Assembly (NCBI GenBank): GCA_002469975.1
Contig: DKMG01000041.1
Coordinates: 1-19,266, forward strand
DNA from: Proteobacteria bacterium UBA7420
Lineage (GTDB): Bacteria; Pseudomonadota; Gammaproteobacteria; Magnimaribacterales; D2472
Direction: 5' to 3'
DNA: 19,266 nucleotides
Shown: positions 1-7,249 of the stretch, piece after piece
How the letters are laid out: each line of letters begins with the position of its first letter
How positions within the stretch are numbered: the first letter of the stretch is position 1
Translations under genes and position numbers: made by a program
The notes under the pieces: model-generated
The model's input: only the letters and a program-made list of their open reading frames with translations
What the model was told of the DNA's origin: nothing
Databases searched by the model: none

Positions 1-873
1 TTCGAACACCTTTTTAATGAAGGTCTGGTTGATCAAGAGGATCTAGAGGTTTTTGGGGTTCTGCATTTTCCAGATAATTATGATGCAGCCACACCTTATC
101 CTACTATCGTTGCATCACATGGCTCATCCAACTGGAGAGAGCATCATTTAAAATACATCGAACAAATGCGCCAAGCAGATTTTATTGTTTTTGCCATGCA
201 TCCTTTCGATTCTAGAGGTGTAAATAGCACAGTGGGCAACCAAATCAATGTCACCAGCGAAACCATGATCTATGAGATGGCCATGTCTCTCAATCTTCTG
301 TGGGATGATCCAAGGGTTGATAACACTAAAATATATGCTGCAGGTTGGAGTTTGGGAGGCACCGCAACGATTTTTAATGCATGGATGCCGCTACAAGAAG
401 CATTAAATAAGCCTGGCGCTTCATATGCCGGTTATCTAATGTGGTACCCAGGGTGCTTGGCTTTGCCTGATAATAACGACTGGGACAGTGATGTCTTTCA
501 AATTTACATGGGAGAAGACGATAACTACACTCCACCAGAGCCTTGTGTTCAAATGGTTTCTGAAATAAATGATGGAGGAGGGGATGCAACGATCACACTA
601 TATCCTCGCTCATTTCACTCTTTTGATGGCCCCATTCCACTTCACCTTATGCCAGATGCTTACAGCTGGAATAATTGTAAGTTTAAACTTAACGCTGTAA
701 CTAAGAAGGTCTATGATCCAGTCAATGCTGACTTAGAATTCTCCGATCCAGCAGCTAGAATATCTGCTTACAGAAGTTGCGCTGTTAAAGGCGATGTGAT
801 GGCCGGATACAGCCCAGAATATAAAAATGCTGCTCACGAAGATCTGGGTAAACTCTTGCCTAGTCTTCGCTAG
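1..873 (+). CDS. Alpha/beta hydrolase, dienelactone hydrolase type (5' partial)
   Basis: The reading frame is open from base 1, so the N-terminus lies outside the window; 290 residues are visible. It looks like a serine hydrolase of the dienelactone hydrolase branch of the alpha/beta fold. Numbering from base 1, the nucleophile elbow GWSLGG puts the serine at about residue 117. A SHGSS stretch after a beta strand fits the oxyanion region. The segment MGEDDNYTPPE (about 170-180) supplies the likely acid near residues 173-174, and SFHSFD the likely histidine at about 206. Classical dienelactone hydrolases use cysteine as nucleophile; here it is serine, so the substrate is unknown. The ATG at 166 is internal, because it would remove the first strands of the fold. 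The TAG stop overlaps the stop of the converging rhodanese gene by four bases. Family call firm, substrate unknown. Confidence 0.82.
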   Translation, partial: FEHLFNEGLVDQEDLEVFGVLHFPDNYDAATPYPTIVASHGSSNWREHHLKYIEQMRQADFIVFAMHPFDSRGVNSTVGNQINVTSETMIYEMAMSLNLLWDDPRVDNTKIYAAGWSLGGTATIFNAWMPLQEALNKPGASYAGYLMWYPGCLALPDNNDWDSDVFQIYMGEDDNYTPPEPCVQMVSEINDGGGDATITLYPRSFHSFDGPIPLHLMPDAYSWNNCKFKLNAVTKKVYDPVNADLEFSDPAARISAYRSCAVKGDVMAGYSPEYKNAAHEDLGKLLPSLR

Positions 874-1220
874 GAAGAGGAAGATTCTTTCCAGCCACGA
901 AAGCCTCCTTCTAGATTCTTGACGTTGGTGAAACCAAGCTCTTTGAGTGTTTTGCCTGCAAGGGCTGCTCTACTTCCCCCACCACAATAAACTAGAATGG
1001 GGGTATGAGTTGGCAATGTATCAGAATTAGGCACCATCTTGAACTCCAGCAATCCTCGAGGGATGTTTGTGGCCCCCTCAATTATTCCAGATTCCATGAC
1101 CTCAGAACCCTCTCTAACATCCACAATAAAAAACTCACCTAGGTTTTCTGATAGTTCCTTGCATGTGACCCTGGGAATCAATTCATGAGCCTCATTAATT
1201 AAATCTTTTAACGTTTTCAT
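870..1220 (-). CDS. Single-domain rhodanese-like protein
   Basis: A 116-residue protein made of one rhodanese domain. The characteristic D-V-R-E stretch is at residues 34-37 and the active-site loop CGGGSR at 79-84, with C79 as the persulfide-carrying cysteine. The C-terminal V-KNLEGGF-GW block is typical of the family. Such proteins move sulfane sulfur from thiosulfate or protein persulfides to an acceptor; the physiological partner cannot be read from sequence. There is no signal peptide, so it is probably cytoplasmic. I start at the ATG (complement of 1218-1220). A TTG six codons upstream (1238) is in frame but would only add MSHNIR. The gene converges on the hydrolase and the two stop codons share the tetramer CTAG at 870-873. 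Confidence 0.88.
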   Translation of the reverse strand: MKTLKDLINEAHELIPRVTCKELSENLGEFFIVDVREGSEVMESGIIEGATNIPRGLLEFKMVPNSDTLPTHTPILVYCGGGSRAALAGKTLKELGFTNVKNLEGGFRGWKESSSS

Positions 1221-1271
1221 TCTAATATTATGGCTCAATACCTATAGATTAAGTAATTATTTAGTATTATG

Positions 1272-1300
1272 TTGGCACTGTAAACATATAATGGTATAGT
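1272..1300 (+). promoter_or_regulatory. Sigma70-type promoter of the PAN-like gene
   Basis: TTGGCA at 1272-1277, a 17-base spacer and TATAGT at 1295-1300 are each close to the sigma70 consensus. The expected transcription start is near 1307, leaving a leader of about 65 bases before the ATG at 1372. A second possible -10, TATAAT at 1287-1292, has no good -35. Confidence 0.6.
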
Positions 1301-1302
1301 CA

Positions 1303-1321
1303 ATGTGTTCACCGAACACAT
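1303..1321. promoter_or_regulatory. 19-bp perfect inverted repeat over the predicted transcription start
   Basis: ATGTGTTC and GAACACAT form perfect 8-base arms around ACC. The palindrome starts three bases after the -10 and covers the expected +1. That is a classic repressor-operator position. Alternatively it could fold as a hairpin at the 5' end of the mRNA. The cognate regulator is not identified. Confidence 0.45.
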
Positions 1322-1371
1322 GTATAAATTATTAATATATGCATTAAATATAAACATAAGGAATTAATATA

Positions 1372-1647
1372 ATGAAAAAATTCATCATGGCAGCAGTTTT
1401 ATTCTCATTCCCGTTTACAGCGAATGCTTCACTTGAAATTCAAGAAGGCTTCTCGGTAAATGGAAGCATTTTTGCTGTTAAAAAATCAAAAAAATTCTCT
1501 TCAGTCTCGGGTTGCAAGGCAGCAGCTGAGTCAAAAGAGATCGTAAAAGCTTTTACTTTTAACAAAAAAACTCAAAAATGCACTCTTTACAAGACTGTCA
1601 GAGGTCTTAGAGCTGATGAAAAATCTGTCTCAGGAACCCAAAGCTAG
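1372..1647 (+). CDS. Small secreted PAN/apple-like domain protein
   Basis: A 91-residue protein with a clear Sec signal peptide: MKK, a hydrophobic core, and cleavage after A19 (ANA/S). The mature part of about 72 residues carries C48 and C70 in the pattern S-V-S-G-C-K-A-A-A ... A-F-T-F-N ... K-C-T-L-Y-K ... S-V-S-G. This resembles a short PAN/apple domain, where a cysteine, an AFTY-like strand, a second cysteine before a leucine and a final SG motif recur. PAN domains bind protein or carbohydrate; no enzymatic residues are evident. With two cysteines, one disulfide is possible in the periplasm. A good ribosome site, AAGGA at 1358-1362, lies nine bases before the ATG. The gene has its own promoter and terminator, so it is a single-gene unit. 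The domain call is from motif spacing only. Confidence 0.75.
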   Translation: MKKFIMAAVLFSFPFTANASLEIQEGFSVNGSIFAVKKSKKFSSVSGCKAAAESKEIVKAFTFNKKTQKCTLYKTVRGLRADEKSVSGTQS

Positions 1648-1664
1648 TTTCGATTAGTATTTTT

Positions 1665-1692
1665 AAAAGGGAGCTTCTAGCTCCCTTTTTTT
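1665..1692 (+). terminator. Intrinsic terminator after the PAN-like gene
   Basis: GGGAGCT (1669-1675), loop TCT, AGCTCCC (1679-1685) form a 7-bp GC-rich stem. It is extended by an upstream A-tract pairing with a downstream run of seven T. It separates the PAN-like gene from the arginine operon. Confidence 0.9.
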
Positions 1693-1703
1693 ATTTATAC
1701 AGC

Positions 1704-1709
1704 TATAAT
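1704..1709 (+). promoter_or_regulatory. Probable -10 element of the arginine operon
   Basis: A perfect TATAAT lies 12 bases after the preceding terminator and 31 bases before the argF' ATG. It predicts a start near 1716 and a leader of about 25 bases. No good -35 hexamer is visible at 16-18 bases, and no clear ARG-box palindrome (TGAAT...ATTCA) is present, so regulation by ArgR is not supported. Confidence 0.4.
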
Positions 1710-1740
1710 TTAAGGGCAATAGGCTCATCGACGCTTCACT

Positions 1741-2733
1741 ATGAAACATTTTATTACCACGCAAAACTGGTCTAAGTCAGAGCTTCAAGACATCATTGAT
1801 TTTTCAGTTTCTTTAAAAGATAACCCTCATCAACCGCTGCTTCAAAATAAATCAGTGGCGATGCTTTTTTTTAACCCCTCTCTTAGAACAAAAACCAGCT
1901 TTGAAATTGGCATTAGTGAGCTGAGCGGTACAGCCGTGATATTGCAACCAGGCAAAGATGCCTGGCCTATAGAGTTCCAGGATAATCTTGTGATGGATGG
2001 ATCTGCAGAGGAGCACGTTAAAGAAGTTGCACAGGTTTTATCTTCTTATTGTGATTGTATTGCTATTCGAGCCTTTCCTGAGTTCAAGGACTGGAGCATA
2101 GATAGGACTGACCATGTGATTAAAAGCTTTGCTAAATATGCAACAGTACCAGTTGTCAATATGGAAACTATTGAGCATCCATGCCAAGAACTGGCGCATA
2201 TACTGACCTTGCAAGAGCATTATGGAGATTTACAGGGCAAAGATTATCTTTTGACCTGGACCTATCACCCAAAACCCTTAAATACTGCGGTGGCTAATTC
2301 CAGCTTGCTCATTGCAAGTAAATTTGGCATGAACGTCAAGTTATTATGCCCCTCCAACGACTATTTATTGGATGATAGGTATATGAATGCAGCCAAGGAT
2401 AATTGCGCGTTTGAGGGCGCAACTTTTAGTATTAGCCATGACATTGAATCAGCCTATGCAGGGGCTCAAATTGTGTACGCCAAAAGCTGGGGTTCATTAG
2501 CGCATTATGGAGATCTAGAGGCTGAGCTGAACACTAGAAAAGACTTTAAACACTTTATTGTTGATGAGCAAAAAATGGCCCTAACTGATAATGCTGTTTT
2601 TAGTCATTGCTTGCCACTTAGAAGAAATATTAAAGCGACTGATGCAGTGATGGATGCAGAGTATTGCCTTGCGGTGCAAGAGGCTGGTAATAGAAAGCAT
2701 GTTCAAAAATCTATGCTAACCAAAATTTTATAG
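1741..2733 (+). CDS. argF': N-acetylornithine carbamoyltransferase
   Basis: This 330-residue enzyme is of the acetylornithine type rather than ordinary ornithine carbamoyltransferase. It carbamoylates N-acetyl-L-ornithine to N-acetyl-L-citrulline. The carbamoyl-phosphate loop reads SLRTKTS (47-53) and the second carbamoyl-phosphate site HPCQ (146-149). The stretch MDGSAEEH (85-92) holds the glutamate that in the Xanthomonas enzyme (Glu92) distinguishes acetylornithine from succinylornithine transcarbamylases, which carry proline there. WTYHPKPLN (173-181) and HCLPLRR (289-295), with K298 matching the carbamylated lysine of the Xanthomonas enzyme, complete the signature. It is cytoplasmic and the first gene of the arginine operon. 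No strong Shine-Dalgarno site precedes the ATG. The ATG of argG follows after nine bases. Residue equivalence is by recalled family sequence. Confidence 0.95.
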   Translation: MKHFITTQNWSKSELQDIIDFSVSLKDNPHQPLLQNKSVAMLFFNPSLRTKTSFEIGISELSGTAVILQPGKDAWPIEFQDNLVMDGSAEEHVKEVAQVLSSYCDCIAIRAFPEFKDWSIDRTDHVIKSFAKYATVPVVNMETIEHPCQELAHILTLQEHYGDLQGKDYLLTWTYHPKPLNTAVANSSLLIASKFGMNVKLLCPSNDYLLDDRYMNAAKDNCAFEGATFSISHDIESAYAGAQIVYAKSWGSLAHYGDLEAELNTRKDFKHFIVDEQKMALTDNAVFSHCLPLRRNIKATDAVMDAEYCLAVQEAGNRKHVQKSMLTKIL

Positions 2734-2742
2734 GAATTTGTA

Positions 2743-3939
2743 ATGAAGAAAAAAATTGTTTTAGCTTTCTCTGGCGGTTTAGATACGAGTTTTTGTATTC
2801 CTTACTTGCTTGAGAAGAACTATGAAGTCCATACCTTGTTTGTAAATACTGGCGGGACCTCTGCTAGAGAAGAGCAAGTGATTACCAAAAGAGCAAAAGA
2901 GCTTGGTTCAATCAAGCACCTCAATATTAATGTTGAAAAATCTTTATGGTCAGAAATTTTAACCCCCTTGATTTATTCAGGCTCTCTTTATCAAGGTAAA
3001 TATCCAGCCCTTTGTTCTGATCGATACCTAATTGTCAAAGAATCTATCAAGTTGTGCCAGAAGTTAAAAACAAAATATATAGCTCACGGTTGCACTGGCA
3101 TGGGAAATGACCAAGTCAGATTTGATCTCTCCATTATGGCGCATGGCGACTATAAAATTATTACACCCATTCGTGAAATTCAAAATATAACTCAAAATGT
3201 GCGTGGGTATGAAGAGGAATATCTTAAAAGCAAAGGATTCAAAGTTTCATCGATGCACAAAAAATATAGCGTGAATGAAAATTTGATGGGAGCGACCATC
3301 TCAGGCTCTGAGATTGATGTTTGGGAGGAGCCTGCTGAGGACAGCTTTGTTCTATGTAAATTACCGCATCAGTACCCTAAAAAATCTAAATCATTAACCA
3401 TCAAATTCTTAAAAGGAAAAGTTGTGGCCCTAAATAATCAGAAGATTGCTGGCCCAGACTTATTGCGCACTTTAAATGTATTAGGTGGATCATTTGGAGT
3501 GGGGCGATCAGTTTTTGCCAGTGATACTATTATTGGTCTTAAAGGGCGCTTTGTTTTTGAAGCACCAGGCATCACTATCTTAATGGCAGCTCACCGTGCG
3601 CTTGAGGAATGCGTGCTCACGGATAACCAAAATACCTTTAAATCTTCCGTAGGTCAGGAATGGGTCAACTTAGTTTACAGGGGATTCTTTTTCGACCCAT
3701 TGCGTGAAAATTTAGAATGCTTTCTTCTGGACTCTCAAAAGGCCGTTAGTGGTGAAGTGGTTATGGTCCTTAGTCCTGGCAAAGTAGAATCGGTGGCTGT
3801 GCATTCTAAAAATATCCTTAAGAGCAAAGAGGGTGTGTATGCTCAATCTGCAAAATGGACAGAAGCTGAGTCAAAAGGCTTTATTAAACTGATTGGTCAA
3901 AGCACTTCGACTTGGTCCTCAATTCATTACAAGAAATGA
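2743..3939 (+). CDS. argG: Argininosuccinate synthase
   Basis: A 398-residue ATP-dependent enzyme joining citrulline and aspartate into argininosuccinate. The N-terminal PP-loop SGGLDTS (10-16) binds ATP, followed by a Rossmann-like nucleotide domain and a synthetase domain. The GCTGMGNDQVRF stretch (around residues 117-128) is the citrulline and aspartate binding region. Length is normal for the family (about 400). The sequence resembles the divergent form found in xanthomonad arginine clusters rather than the E. coli type; that is a family impression. An AGGA ribosome site overlaps the argF' stop, seven bases before this ATG. The TGA stop overlaps the preferred ATG of the deacetylase gene (ATGA), suggesting translational coupling. 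Confidence 0.96.
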   Translation: MKKKIVLAFSGGLDTSFCIPYLLEKNYEVHTLFVNTGGTSAREEQVITKRAKELGSIKHLNINVEKSLWSEILTPLIYSGSLYQGKYPALCSDRYLIVKESIKLCQKLKTKYIAHGCTGMGNDQVRFDLSIMAHGDYKIITPIREIQNITQNVRGYEEEYLKSKGFKVSSMHKKYSVNENLMGATISGSEIDVWEEPAEDSFVLCKLPHQYPKKSKSLTIKFLKGKVVALNNQKIAGPDLLRTLNVLGGSFGVGRSVFASDTIIGLKGRFVFEAPGITILMAAHRALEECVLTDNQNTFKSSVGQEWVNLVYRGFFFDPLRENLECFLLDSQKAVSGEVVMVLSPGKVESVAVHSKNILKSKEGVYAQSAKWTEAESKGFIKLIGQSTSTWSSIHYKK

Positions 3940-5003
3940 ACTCAGAGTTAGAGCTGTGCTTGAAGCACCTCAAGGCACTTATTGCCTGCGATACCTCTAA
4001 CCCCCCAAAACATATTCAAGCCTCTGGTCTGCTAGAGTACCTTGATTCTTTGAGCTACCTCAATCCAAGTATTGTTGATCTGGGCGATGGATCATTTAAT
4101 ATCTTGTTAAAAAAAGGCCAACCAAAATACCTATTTAATGTTCATCTTGATACTGTCCCGGCGGGTGATGGGTGGCTCACCGATCCTTGGACCTTAACTG
4201 TGAGTAACGACCAAGCAGTTGGTCTTGGAGCCTGTGATATTAAAGGTGCTGCAGCCTGTTTACTGACCCTTATTGAGCTGGGCCTAGAAAATTATGCAGT
4301 TTTATTTTCTACTGATGAGGAGGCCGGTCAAAGCCAATGCATTAAAGCGTTTCTTGCAACTCAACCAAATTTTGATGGGGTCATTGTTTCTGAGCCTACC
4401 AATAATCTGGGTGTAACTTGTCATAGAGGTATTTTTACAGGAACTCAGCAGTTTTCAGGAATCTCAGGTCACAGCTCGGATTATCGAGCCATGCAAGATA
4501 ATGCAGTGCACAAACTCACTCATTGGTGTCATGCCGCCTTGGAATCAGCTAGGTCATTTGATGATCAGCAAATAGGGCCTCTGCGAGGCTTAGCATTTAA
4601 CTTGGGGATCATTGAGGGTGGAATTAAGCCTAATATTATTGCTGATTCTGCGAGCGTAAAGTTCGGTTTTAGACCTCTCCCAGGTCAGAGTGTTGAAAAA
4701 ATCTTGGATGCTATTAATGCTTGTTCCACGCACAATGAAGCTCACTTTACTCCTGGTTTTGTAGCGCCTGCTTTGCCGGCTGATGGTGATGTTAAAACCT
4801 TAGAGCTAATGGTTAAAACGCTTGGATTACAGCCTTCCGAGCCTGTAAATTTCTGGACAGAGGCCTCACTATTTAGCCAAGCCGGGCTGCCAGCAATTGT
4901 CTTTGGCCCTGGAAATATTACAAACGCTCATCAACCCAATGAGCATGTAGATCTCATGCAGCTCTCGGAAGCATTGAGTATTTATCGAGGCATAGTTCAG
5001 TGA
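3936..5003 (+). CDS. argE: M20 metallodeacetylase, probable N-acetylcitrulline deacetylase
   Basis: A 355-residue M20-family zinc hydrolase. The di-metal ligands are visible: H70 and D72 in NVHLDT, D101 in GACDIKG, the E128-E129 pair in STDEEAG, E153 in VSEPT, and H332 in NAHQPNEH. A small lid domain lies between about residues 165 and 275. Because the operon contains an acetylornithine carbamoyltransferase, the expected reaction is N-acetyl-L-citrulline to L-citrulline plus acetate, as in Xanthomonas, although acetylornithine could also be used. I start at the ATG overlapping the argG stop as ATGA. A TTG eight codons upstream (3912) is in frame but lies deep inside argG and lacks a ribosome site. 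The 3' end overlaps the next gene as GTGA. Confidence 0.93.
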   Translation: MNSELELCLKHLKALIACDTSNPPKHIQASGLLEYLDSLSYLNPSIVDLGDGSFNILLKKGQPKYLFNVHLDTVPAGDGWLTDPWTLTVSNDQAVGLGACDIKGAAACLLTLIELGLENYAVLFSTDEEAGQSQCIKAFLATQPNFDGVIVSEPTNNLGVTCHRGIFTGTQQFSGISGHSSDYRAMQDNAVHKLTHWCHAALESARSFDDQQIGPLRGLAFNLGIIEGGIKPNIIADSASVKFGFRPLPGQSVEKILDAINACSTHNEAHFTPGFVAPALPADGDVKTLELMVKTLGLQPSEPVNFWTEASLFSQAGLPAIVFGPGNITNAHQPNEHVDLMQLSEALSIYRGIVQ

Positions 5004-6310
5004 ATTCTAAGTCTCCTATGTTTATCAAAGAAACTATTTTGAAGCTGCTTGGAGCCATAGGCTCAGAAAAAGAAATCAAGAAATATGTTGAGAAATATTC
5101 ATCACCCGAGCAAAGATTTGCCATTATTAAAGTTGGCGGCTCTGTGGTGCAGCATGATCTAGATAATCTTGTTGCCTCATTGGTATTTTTGGATCAGGTT
5201 GGATTAAAGCCAGTTATCATGCATGGTGCTGGGCCAATGCTATCCGATGCGCTAAACAAGGCAGGTATTCACTTTTCATTTATAGATGGTCAGCGAGTTA
5301 CATCTCCAGAGGTTAGGGATATTGCTCAAGGGATTTTTTGCCAAACCAATCAACAGATTGTTGAGGCTCTCGAGCTTCAAGGCGCTAAAGCTCAATCCCT
5401 GACATCAAATATTTTTCAGTGTATCAAAGGCAAATCACAGCTCGGTTTGGTTGGTGAGATATGTGATGTCAATTTAATACCCATTAACGCAGCCTTGGAA
5501 GCAGGCGCAATCCCTGTGATTGCACCAATAGGAGCTGATGAGTCTGAGCTTCTTAATATCAATGCTGATATAGCTACTGTTGAGCTAGTGAAAGCAATGA
5601 ATCCTTACAAAGTAATATTTTTATCTGAAACCGGAGGCATTGTTGATCAATCTAATCAGCTGATAGAGACGATTAATTTGGTGCTAGAGTATGAAGAATT
5701 AATGCAGCAAGACTGGCTCCATTCCGGTATGAAATTAAAGTTAACCCAGGTAAAAACACTCTTGGATCACTTGCCAAAAACTTCCTCTGTCTCTATCACT
5801 CAGCCGATTAATCTACCCAAGGAGCTATTTACGGACTCTGGCTCAGGGACCTTGATTAAGCACGGGTTCCAGGTAAACCGATTTACCGAGCCCACTAAGC
5901 AAGTTCAAGAACAGTTTAAATTGATTATTGAATCATCATTTGATGGGATGTTGGCCGATAGTTTTTTCGTTGAATCTGGGGCTTTGGATATATTTATGAC
6001 CTCTTGTGGGCGAGCCACCATAGCCATTTCTAATGATTTTAATATTCCCTACATGGATAAATTTGGAGTGATTCCTGAGGCTAAGGGAGAGGGCTTAGGG
6101 GCAGGAATTTGGTATGAAATGCGCAAGGCTTACCCACAGGTATTTTGGCGCTCTAGAGCCAATAACCCAATTAATAGATTTTATAGCTCTATGAGTGAGG
6201 GCTGTCAGAAGCATGCAGACTGGCACATTTTCTGGATTGGCATCACGGACTATTCTCAGCTAAAGGATTGCATTGAATACGCGCTGAACAAACCTAAAAG
6301 CGTTCATTAA
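5000..6310 (+). CDS. argBA: Bifunctional N-acetylglutamate kinase/synthase
   Basis: A 436-residue fusion covering the first two arginine steps. Residues about 1-285 are an amino-acid kinase domain: IIKVGGS (42-48), HGAGP (75-79), NINAD (186-190) and SGMKLK (242-247), the last forming part of the nucleotide site. Residues about 290-436 are a GNAT acetyltransferase domain: DKFGV (353-357), the acetyl-CoA loop GEGLG (363-367) and FWRSR--NP-N (382-392), as in the vertebrate and Xanthomonas synthase type. This matches the known Xanthomonas NAGS-K fusion in order and length. The family is usually feedback-inhibited by arginine, so this is the likely control point. The start is either GTG at 5000, overlapping the argE stop as GTGA, or ATG at 5018 (residue 7); the coupling favours 5000, but both are plausible. 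Confidence 0.94.
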   Translation: MNSKSPMFIKETILKLLGAIGSEKEIKKYVEKYSSPEQRFAIIKVGGSVVQHDLDNLVASLVFLDQVGLKPVIMHGAGPMLSDALNKAGIHFSFIDGQRVTSPEVRDIAQGIFCQTNQQIVEALELQGAKAQSLTSNIFQCIKGKSQLGLVGEICDVNLIPINAALEAGAIPVIAPIGADESELLNINADIATVELVKAMNPYKVIFLSETGGIVDQSNQLIETINLVLEYEELMQQDWLHSGMKLKLTQVKTLLDHLPKTSSVSITQPINLPKELFTDSGSGTLIKHGFQVNRFTEPTKQVQEQFKLIIESSFDGMLADSFFVESGALDIFMTSCGRATIAISNDFNIPYMDKFGVIPEAKGEGLGAGIWYEMRKAYPQVFWRSRANNPINRFYSSMSEGCQKHADWHIFWIGITDYSQLKDCIEYALNKPKSVH

Positions 6311-6313
6311 ATT

Positions 6314-7249
6314 ATGATTAAAAACATAGCAATACTAGGAGGGAGAGGTTTTGTTGGTCAGGAAATCCTGAATATCCTAACCAACCACCCTCAGCTCAAT
6401 GTTGTGGCTGTTTACTCCTCATCTCATGCCGGAGAGAGCGTCCAAGGGTATGCTAGAGATACTTTATTGAACTATTTGTCCTTAGATCTTTCTACTATGG
6501 AGCTAGGCTCTGCTGATGCTTATATCTTAGCTTTACCTAATAACCAAGCGGGGCCCTATGCAGAGAAGATCTTGAGCCACAACCCTGAAGCTATTCTTTT
6601 AGACTTGAGTTCAGACTATCGCTTCAATGACACATGGCAATACCGCCTCCCAGAACTCTCAGAACCAGTCACATTGAATAAAATTAGTAATCCTGGGTGT
6701 TACGCCACTGCCATGCAGCTGATGCTGGCACCGCTCGTGGATAGACTAGAAGGCCCCGCAAATTTCTTTGGAATCTCTGGATTTAGCGGTGCAGGGGCCT
6801 CTCCCAATGCCCGCAATAACCCAGATCTTCTTGCAGACAATATTCTGGCCTACTCCTTGGTGAATCATCTGCATGAAAAGGAAGTAAAGCAACACTCCTA
6901 CCAAGATATTTTTTTTACACCTCATGTAGGAGAATTTTTTAGAGGCATCCACATGACAGCAAATTTTGTTTTGACCTCCTCTATAGCAGCTGAAGAGGCC
7001 ACATTACTTTTTAACAACTACTTTGAATCTAGTCCCTTAATCCAAGTCCAATCTCAGGCTCCCAGCCTTCAAGATACAAGAAGTACATCGTTAGCATTTA
7101 TTGGTGGCTTTGAGAGTGATGAGGAGCTGAAAAGACTGACTTTTTGCTGCACTCTTGATAACCTCTTAAAGGGTGCTGCTACTCAAGCCATACAAAATCT
7201 TAACAGTGCTTTTGGATGGGATGATCATTTAGGGATTATTGAACTATGA
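6314..7249 (+). CDS. argC: N-acetyl-gamma-glutamyl-phosphate reductase
   Basis: A 311-residue NADP-dependent reductase giving N-acetylglutamate semialdehyde, the third step of the pathway. The N-terminal Rossmann motif is LGGRGFVG (8-15). The catalytic cysteine is C129 in NPGCYAT. The SGFSGAG stretch (155-161) and PH-GEFFRGI (203-212, H204 the likely catalytic histidine) complete the dimerisation and active-site domain. It sits three bases after the kinase/synthase stop and its own stop overlaps the argH start as ATGA. Length is at the short end of the family (310-350). Confidence 0.95.
   Translation: MIKNIAILGGRGFVGQEILNILTNHPQLNVVAVYSSSHAGESVQGYARDTLLNYLSLDLSTMELGSADAYILALPNNQAGPYAEKILSHNPEAILLDLSSDYRFNDTWQYRLPELSEPVTLNKISNPGCYATAMQLMLAPLVDRLEGPANFFGISGFSGAGASPNARNNPDLLADNILAYSLVNHLHEKEVKQHSYQDIFFTPHVGEFFRGIHMTANFVLTSSIAAEEATLLFNNYFESSPLIQVQSQAPSLQDTRSTSLAFIGGFESDEELKRLTFCCTLDNLLKGAATQAIQNLNSAFGWDDHLGIIEL

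Noticed and set aside
1681..1740. ArgR operator in front of the arginine operon
   Set aside because: No TGAAT...ATTCA-like palindrome is present in the leader; no support for ArgR control.
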